DNA from: Lunularia cruciata
Taxonomy: Eukaryota; Streptophyta; Marchantiopsida; Lunulariales; Lunulariaceae
Direction of reading: 5' to 3'
DNA: 64,000 bases
Assembly (NCBI GenBank): GCA_948567375.1
Contig: OX419759.1
Span: 44,741,493 to 44,805,492, forward strand
Shown here: positions 58,500 through 64,000 of the stretch, in pieces
How positions within the stretch are numbered: the stretch's first letter is position 1
Layout: each line of letters starts with the position of its first letter
Notes under the pieces: generated by a model
The model's input: only the letters and a program-made list of their open reading frames with translations
The model's database searches: none
Told to the model about the DNA's origin: nothing
Translations under genes and position numbers: made by a program

Positions 58500-59350
58500 T
58501 CTCAAGTCTTAATGAGGAAGGAGATTGACTCTAAGTTGGAATTTGATATAGGAGTTGATTCAATTGAGATTGCACTTGAAGTGTAGACTGACAAGCTGAG
58601 GAGCTTGCAAGAGTTCCAATGGAAGGCTAGAGAGAGCCTACACAAGGCATACACATGCATGAGATGGTTGATCAATTTCACTCAAGGAGTTATTGAGGCC
58701 CAAGCAATCCAATTCTGGTATGGGATCTTGGATAAGGAGTACGTGATGCTATATTATTACAAGCTACTTCACCTACTTTGTCAATGGTCTTTAGTTTGGC
58801 TGAGCATATTGAGCTCAACATGGTAGAAGAGAAAGTGGTGATATATAGATTTGGTAGTTTAGGGTTGACCTCATCCATAATTGTTACTTCTTCTAGAATG
58901 CACCATGCCATGTTGGCTTTAAAGGACAAAGTGGAAAGCCTAGATCCTATGGAGCAAGTGGAGTGCCTAGTATAGCTAGACCCTTACCTTCATTTTTAGA
59001 TCAGCAATAGCCAATGAGTAGTAATATTGCTTGTTAGACTTGTGGTGGACCTCACCACAAGAAAGAGTGCACTAAGGGCAATGGACACAATACTTCTAGT
59101 GCATCACAACCAACATAGAGGTAGTGTGACATTACCACAAATTTGGTCACATTAGTGACTGATGCTTTGATCTCCACCTAAAGTTAGAGAGTGGTAGGGT
59201 TGCTATGGTAGGTGGTAGAGGAGCTCCAAGTATGGTGTACAAGGTGGTAGAGGATTCACACTTGGTAGGGGTGCAATACCTACCTTTGCTTTTGATATAA
59301 CCATGGCTACTCGGATTGAGCAATTGGAGCAAAGATTGGCTAGCATGGCC
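58500..59350 (+). pseudogene. M2 gag relic
   Basis: It matches M1 gag: a start-region segment near 58510, then a deletion of roughly 480 bp relative to M1, then LQEFQWKARESLHKAYTCM (58605-58660). A broken knuckle follows near 59030-59085 with TCGGPHHKKEC; its first Cys is followed by TAG in place of Trp. A3 cuts it at 59350. Confidence 0.8.
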
Positions 59351-60029
59351 TGTAACACCCATTTGTGCATGTGTGTGGTATTGTGATATTTAGCTTGGTA
59401 TTACAAGTACTTAAGAGATATTATTTATATAGAGATAAAGGATGGTTCTATATTAGTCATGGTTAGCTAAAGTTAGTCATAGCTAAGATAGATGGGACCT
59501 TACTTTAGAGGAAGTAGAAAAGATGAGCACCACTATTTTGGATTTTAGTGTGTTGACTTGGTATTATTCCTAGGTGTTTGGCTTTGGGGAAAGAGTTGAG
59601 AACTCTTGGGCCCGCAAGCCTTTTTGTTTTGGATTCTTCTTTAGTCCAAGGATAGCCCATGTGAAGGAATCCTTGCTTTAGTGGTTGGGTCAAGATAAGG
59701 GGAATATGCCCATGTGAATGGATATTCCTTTCTACTTTTTGACTTTACTTGACTTTTAGTCTAGTAACTTGAGTTACTACGGTAATTAGTAACTTTGGTA
59801 CGTAACTATTTCACAAGTATATAAACAAGGAGTGAGGAGGTACTCATCATCCTTTCATTTGCAACTATCTCTCTCTCATTGAGTTCTCTAGTGAGCAATG
59901 TCTTGAGTCTTGGAGTGTTAGCCTTGGAGGAGTATGATGGAGTTGGGGTTCCTTGCCTTCTTAGTCCATGGTGCGCTACCATAATAGCCATCAGAGGTTC
60001 ATCCTGAGTGAGAGACAGGCCGGCTCACA
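59351..60029 (+). repeat. 5' LTR of A3
   Basis: This 679-bp LTR runs TGTAACACCC to GGCCGGCTCACA. It holds the best-preserved promoter motifs of the family (see next entry). Confidence 0.93.
59763..59825 (+). promoter_or_regulatory. A3 LTR promoter: AGTAACT cluster and TATA box
   Basis: A perfect inverted pair AGTAACT-TG-AGTTACT lies at 59763-59778, a third AGTAACT at 59788-59794, and a GTAACT at 59802-59807. A TATA box TATATAAA follows at 59818-59825. The arrangement is kept in the other family A LTRs. Transcription would start about 25-30 bases after the TATA box. The factor that binds the AGTAACT sites is unknown. Confidence 0.65.
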
Positions 60030-60033
60030 TTTT

Positions 60034-60050
60034 TGGTTCCGTTGCCGGGA
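60034..60050 (+). promoter_or_regulatory. Primer-binding site of A3
   Basis: TGGTTCCGTTGCCGGGA begins with the TGG required to pair with a tRNA CCA end, four bases past the LTR. It resembles the non-Met primer sites (TGGCGCCGTTGCCGGGGA type) used by Tat/Athila-like plant Gypsy elements, and differs from the Met site of B. Which tRNA it matches needs a tRNA comparison. Confidence 0.65.
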
Positions 60051-60070
60051 CCTCTCTAGAAGGCAAGATA

Positions 60071-60241
60071 ATGTTCCGCGTCCAATTCTACATTAGGCAG
60101 AAGGAGGCTATGAGAGCTCACTTGGAGAGAACATTAGGAGAGGAGAGGGCTGAACTTATGTTAGAGAACCAAGATCCATTTGTATACCCTGTAGTTCATT
60201 ATGATGTCTTTGAGGTGATTTTGTACATCTTGTACACATGA
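60071..60241 (+). CDS. Short leader ORF of family A
   Basis: A 56-residue frame (MFRVQFYIRQKEAM to FEVILYILYT) begins about 20 bases after the primer site. Its start and stop positions are kept in A0 and A2, and its stop in A1, although A1 has an early stop. It has no recognised domain. It may be a leader peptide or the first piece of a longer, possibly spliced, upstream ORF; a second frame (60271-60504) follows directly. Confidence 0.4.
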   Translation: MFRVQFYIRQKEAMRAHLERTLGEERAELMLENQDPFVYPVVHYDVFEVILYILYT

Positions 60242-60889
60242 GAGGAATTGGAGAGATTGTGTGAGGTGGATTGCAGATTTTGGGGATTAAGGTGATTTTG
60301 TGCAAAATCTCAAGTTTGAGATCTGGACTTGAGATTTCTACACATGATAGCTTGGGTTATCTTTCAGTTAGCACACTTGAAATTATTGAGAGAGCTTCTA
60401 TGCGCACTGGGCTAGAATTTTTGAAAGTTGATAGGGTAAAGTGCTCCCGCAACTGCATGCTCTCTGGAAAATTGTACAGAGTCTGCCATTTCTTCAATTT
60501 TTAGTGAATTGTCCTGAAAATTTCCAAGAAAATTCAGTGCATTGTATCCTACCTGGTGCCACAAAAATTAGAGAGAGATCATTTTTGCGCAGTGCGTTAT
60601 GAGTTTTTGAAGTGAGAGGGGTGGTTTTCAGACCAAATCTGAAATATGGGTGCTGAATAGAAAGGTTTCTAGGCCAAATGGCTCGATGAAAAGATCTAAA
60701 ATTTTGCAAGGAGAGACGCCCTAGAGTTGTGATCAAGTGTGGAAAATTTCAGAGGATTGTGACATATTCGTTGGGAGATTTGAGTGACATTGTGAGGAAG
60801 GGTCAATTCTGCAGAGTGGAGATCTCATGCATGAGAAGTTTGAGATCAACAAAAAGCATGTTTGAGTGTTTAGATTCATCTTTGGGAAC

Positions 60890-61363
60890 ATGGAGGGTCA
60901 TCAAGAGTGGAAATTGAGATTATGCAAGGTTCCCCAAGGATTTGAGGTGATTGTAGGGGTGGATTTGAGGAAAAGAGAGTTTACAATAGAATTTGAAGAG
61001 AGTGTTGAGAGGATCCAAAAACCTACACCACTTGGAGGAAAGAGTGAGTCTAAGTGCTTTCTATGTAGAGAGAAGGGACATAAGGCAAGTTCATGTCCAT
61101 TAACCTTTGAGAGCAAGAGATTGAGGGAAAGGAGAGGCTTACTTGACTTGGGTTTGCATGTTGGACCTTCTTCACCAAGATTGGGAGGGAGAAGATCTAA
61201 GACCAAGGAGTTGTGTGAGGTTTGTGGAGTTGAAGGACTTCCAAAAGGACATGAGTGTAGTGGAGTAAAAGCACTTTTGGAAACTTTGGTGAAGGATCTT
61301 GGAGAGAGTCTTAGTACAGCTACAGAAATACTACCACCTTCATCAGCTAGTTCTCAAGATTAG
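60890..61363 (+). CDS. Zinc-knuckle protein upstream of gag (family A extra ORF)
   Basis: A 157-residue frame. I chose the ATG at 60890 (MEGHQEWKLRLCKVPQGF) because in other copies a stop lies just upstream in this frame; a one-base insertion lets A3 read back to 60866. Residues 56-69 form CFLCREKGHKASSC, a canonical C-x2-C-x4-H-x4-C knuckle, and residues 109-123 form a second Cys/His cluster, CEVCGVEGLPKGHEC. It is basic between them. It lies between the primer site and gag, where Ogre/Tat-like plant elements are known to carry an extra ORF of unknown function. Remnants are in A0, A1 and A2. A nucleic-acid-binding role is inferred from the knuckle only. Confidence 0.65.
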   Translation: MEGHQEWKLRLCKVPQGFEVIVGVDLRKREFTIEFEESVERIQKPTPLGGKSESKCFLCREKGHKASSCPLTFESKRLRERRGLLDLGLHVGPSSPRLGGRRSKTKELCEVCGVEGLPKGHECSGVKALLETLVKDLGESLSTATEILPPSSASSQD

Positions 61364-61598
61364 TGATGGAGATAATCTTTCAACTTATGGATAAACTATC
61401 CATGAGAGTTAGATTAATATGCACTCTAGGATTTGATGTTGCTATAGAAATCTTGGAGCAACCTGAACCTTTTGTGTTCCCTAGAGTGGATTATTCTCAG
61501 ATGGTGTTAGTCATGTATATACTCTATTAGTAATAGAGTGAGAGAAAAAAAAAAAGAAAAAAAAATTTATGAGAAAAGAAAGATAGTGAGGGGTTAAG

Positions 61599-64000
61599 AT
61601 GGGGAAACTTCCGGTTTTCTTTGGCAAGGATGGAGAAGATGTGGAGGCCTTTGTGAGAGACTTCAAGAGAGCTTGCATAGGAAACAATGAGAGGAGGAAG
61701 AATGAGTGGGCCTCATTATTACCAGATTTCTTTGAGGATGCAGCACTTACATGGTATGAGTCAGAATACCAAAAGAGAGAGAGGAGAGAGAGGGAAGAGG
61801 AGTCTTGGGAGACTTTGACTTCAGCACTCATTGAGAACTTTCTTCCTGATGAGAGTTATGAGAGATTGATGAGTGAGGTTACATTTCTCAAGCAAGGAGA
61901 TGGAGAGAAAGTGAGGGTCTATGTGGAAAGAGTGGAAAAGTTGGAGTCCAGATTTCGCATAGTGTTGAGGAAGGGTGGGGATGATGTGGAGACTACAATG
62001 ATTGGCATAGGGGCCATGCTCACCAAGAATTTTGTGGGAGGATTGAGACCACAAATTAGAAGCAAGGTGAGATATGAGAAACCTTCTTCCAAGGTTGAAG
62101 CTATCAAGATCGCAATTCGTATGGAGGAGAGTTTGGAAGGGGATGAGAGTGATTTGGTGGTGAAGGAGGTTGTGCATCCTCCTCAAGGCTACAAGTATGG
62201 TGGAACTTCTGATACTTTGGTGACAAGGGTTGCACCACAAGTAGTAGTTGCTCCAATTCTTGCACCTCCACCAAAAGATCCACTCCAAACCATCACAGAA
62301 CAACTTGCGGATCTCAAGATCAATGTGGTGCAACTATGGGAGAAGAGAGAGGTGGATCAGAATGTAGGGAGAGGACCTAGGAGTTATGGAAACTATCCAT
62401 ATAGAGGAGGCCAACCAGCCAACAATTTCAATGAGAGAAATTGTTTTGGTTGTGGAGGAAGAGGCCATATCCAAAGGAATTGCCCAAATTCCACTTACCA
62501 TGGAGGAAGGGGTTATGAGGGAGCCAATAGAGGGAAAGAGGGAGGTAGTGAAACCCAAGTGGCTCCTAATCCCAACAAAGGTAAGGGGATAGCATCCATA
62601 GATGTGGTTGAGAGCAAGTATGAGAAGGGAGAGTGCTCAAACTCCAAGGGTCTTAATTTGGAGCTTTTGGCACAAGAGAAGAAGAGAGCTCGTTTTGCAG
62701 AGGATGTTCACTCTTCTCAAGGATTTACTTCAAGCAAGGATACTCCTATGTCTACTAGGAGCACTCGCACCTCAACACCATCAACAACAAAGACTCCAAG
62801 GAAGAAGTTGGGGATGGAGGACTTCTTGATCTCAAAGCAACAATGGAACTACAATGTGTTGGAGGATGTTGGTAGTCACAAGGCTAACATCACAGTGGGC
62901 CAATTAATTGCTTTGAACCCTACCTTGAGAAAGGAGCTTAGAGGTGGTTTGAGTTCTACAAGGAGCAAAAAGAAGAAGAAGGCAAAAGTTCCAGTATCAA
63001 TGGGGGTGGTGGATGCCAAGCCAGCACCATGGGAGGCTTGTGAATATGCCTCCAAGATTGATGTGAGAGTGAATGGTCACAACATCAAGGATGCATTGGT
63101 TGATGGAGGATCAGCAGTGAATGCCATGTCAGAAAGGTTGATGAAGTTGGGTATGATACCCTCAAGACCTTCAACATTTGTGGTGAGCATGGCAAACAAG
63201 CAACAAGTTCGACCAGTAGGGGTGATGGATAAGGTGGTAGTTTCAGTTATGGGAGTTCAAAATCTCATGACTTTCCAAGTCTTGAAGGATTCAAGCTATG
63301 ACTTACTTCTTGGGAGGCCATGGTTGAGAGCAGCACGCACAACTGATCGATGGCACAAAGGGTACTTGAGGATTGGGCCATCAAACCATAGAGTCACTGT
63401 TCCTGTGACTAACACCACCAACACTTCACATTCAGATACCCCATCTTCTAATTATTGGGAATCAGATTCTGAAGAAGGAGCTTCAGGTGTGGACACAAGC
63501 ATGGAAGAGGAGACTTCCACGGAGGAAGATGAATCTGAATCTGATTCAGATGTGTATCCCTTGTGTGCTATGGATTTTGCACCTAAGCCAGAGGTTTTGA
63601 AGGACCCAGATAAATCACCATTGACACTTGAGGAGGTAGAGAGAAGGTTATCTACCCTCAAGTATGGCCCAAATGTTACCAAGGAGGAGAAGGTGAGATT
63701 TGAGGAGATTTTCCGCAAGTTCATCCATGTGTTTGCTTTTAGTTACAAGGATTTGAAGGAAGTCACCTTGGAGGAGCACAAGACAGAGGTGGAGTCACAT
63801 GCAAGACCAATCCGCCAAAAGCAATGTCGCATTAGCCCACCAATATCTTTGGTTGTGAAGGAGGAGATTGATAAGCTCAAGGAGGCTGGATTTATCTTTG
63901 AGGTGGAGAATTCAGAATGGGTGTCTCCAATTGTCATTGTGAAGAAAAAGAATGGCAAGCTTCGGGTATGTGTGGATTACAAGAAGCTTAATGCTGTTAC
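61599..64000 (+). CDS. A3 gag-pol polyprotein, open to the window end
   Basis: The frame starts at the ATG at 61599 (MGKLPVFFGKDGEDVEAF) and I read no stop through 64000, 800 codons. Gag covers residues 1 to about 330, with a CCHC knuckle CFGCGGRGHIQRNC at 282-295. A Lys/Ser/Thr-rich linker follows. Protease has ALVDGGSAVN with the catalytic-position Asp at about 502 (DGG in place of D-S/T-G), and YDLLLGRPWLR. An acidic Ser-rich stretch (about 610-655) precedes the RT N-terminus, which starts near residue 700 (FIHVFAFSYKDL) and reaches VVKEEIDKLKEAGFIFEVE and LRVCVDYKKLNAV at the edge. Gag and pol are one frame, without a frameshift signal. The remainder (RT palm, RNase H, integrase) can be predicted from A1 and A2. 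Confidence 0.93.
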   Translation, partial: MGKLPVFFGKDGEDVEAFVRDFKRACIGNNERRKNEWASLLPDFFEDAALTWYESEYQKRERREREEESWETLTSALIENFLPDESYERLMSEVTFLKQGDGEKVRVYVERVEKLESRFRIVLRKGGDDVETTMIGIGAMLTKNFVGGLRPQIRSKVRYEKPSSKVEAIKIAIRMEESLEGDESDLVVKEVVHPPQGYKYGGTSDTLVTRVAPQVVVAPILAPPPKDPLQTITEQLADLKINVVQLWEKREVDQNVGRGPRSYGNYPYRGGQPANNFNERNCFGCGGRGHIQRNCPNSTYHGGRGYEGANRGKEGGSETQVAPNPNKGKGIASIDVVESKYEKGECSNSKGLNLELLAQEKKRARFAEDVHSSQGFTSSKDTPMSTRSTRTSTPSTTKTPRKKLGMEDFLISKQQWNYNVLEDVGSHKANITVGQLIALNPTLRKELRGGLSSTRSKKKKKAKVPVSMGVVDAKPAPWEACEYASKIDVRVNGHNIKDALVDGGSAVNAMSERLMKLGMIPSRPSTFVVSMANKQQVRPVGVMDKVVVSVMGVQNLMTFQVLKDSSYDLLLGRPWLRAARTTDRWHKGYLRIGPSNHRVTVPVTNTTNTSHSDTPSSNYWESDSEEGASGVDTSMEEETSTEEDESESDSDVYPLCAMDFAPKPEVLKDPDKSPLTLEEVERRLSTLKYGPNVTKEEKVRFEEIFRKFIHVFAFSYKDLKEVTLEEHKTEVESHARPIRQKQCRISPPISLVVKEEIDKLKEAGFIFEVENSEWVSPIVIVKKKNGKLRVCVDYKKLNAV

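Larger units (their letters stand above)
56510..59350 (+). mobile_element. M2: older decayed relative of M1, 5' part
   Basis: The order is the same as the 5' end of M1: an LTR starting TGTAACACGC, a tRNA-like segment, a primer-site region and gag. It is much more AT-rich than M1, as expected of an older copy with many C-to-T and G-to-A changes. It sits in the E element near the protease. It is cut at 59350 by A3, so whether it carried a methyltransferase domain cannot be seen here. Confidence 0.85.
59351..64000 (+). mobile_element. Family A retrotransposon A3, apparently intact 5' part
   Basis: LTR (59351-60029), primer site, upstream ORFs and an open gag-pol that runs off the window. It inserted into M2 at GGCC (59347-59350); the second target copy is outside the window. 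Unlike A0, A1 and A2 it has no stop in gag-protease-RT up to 64000. It is probably the youngest copy and a candidate for the active or master element of the family. Confidence 0.93.

Overview
The window looks like intergenic DNA from a large, repeat-rich plant genome. The evidence is plant-type Ty3/Gypsy elements, two chromodomain chromoviruses with an initiator-Met tRNA primer site, and low-GC flanks. I see no host gene. A gymnosperm, fern or lycophyte would fit, but the sequence does not fix the species.

Layout. 1-3170 is the 5' part of a minus-strand Gypsy element (family A, copy A0). 3171-14931 is AT-rich DNA with small tandem repeats and a badly decayed, unidentified minus-strand coding-like stretch. 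From 14932 onward everything is one nest of retrotransposons. A family A solo LTR (14932-15614) abuts the 5' part of a family B chromovirus (B', 15615-17123). B' is split by a minus-strand chromovirus E (17124 to at least 56509). E is split by A1 (18398-43832), A1 by B (21523-39140), B by A2 (27811-36372), and A2 by a solo LTR of family E (34409-35176). One LTR of B also carries a 3.4-kb element with inverted termini and a 101-bp tandem array (21760-25134). E is split again by element M1 (44085-54102) and by an older relative M2 (56510-59350). M2 is cut by A3 (59351 to beyond the window end).

The most unusual element is M1. Its decayed polyprotein reads in essentially one frame from 46411 to about 52670. 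The order is gag with zinc knuckles, aspartic protease, a cytosine-5 DNA methyltransferase domain (about 48870-49850), reverse transcriptase, RNase H and integrase. A PHD-finger-like C-terminus follows (53126-53260). So this Gypsy element carried a DNA-methylation writer inside pol and a probable chromatin reader at the end of integrase. All 19 in-frame stops of the main frame are TAG or TGA and none is TAA, as expected if CAG and CGA codons decayed by deamination of methylated cytosine in CHG and CG contexts.

Family A has its own oddities: a 4-bp target duplication fitting GNNC in all five insertions, a separate zinc-knuckle ORF upstream of gag, and a protease with DGG at the active site. 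A3 has a gag-pol frame that is open for 800 codons to the window end, so it is probably the youngest element here. Family B LTRs contain perfect three-unit heat-shock elements upstream of a TATA box. Nesting gives the relative ages: B' is older than E, E than A1, A1 than B, B than A2, and A2 than the E solo LTR; also E is older than M1, and M2 older than A3.
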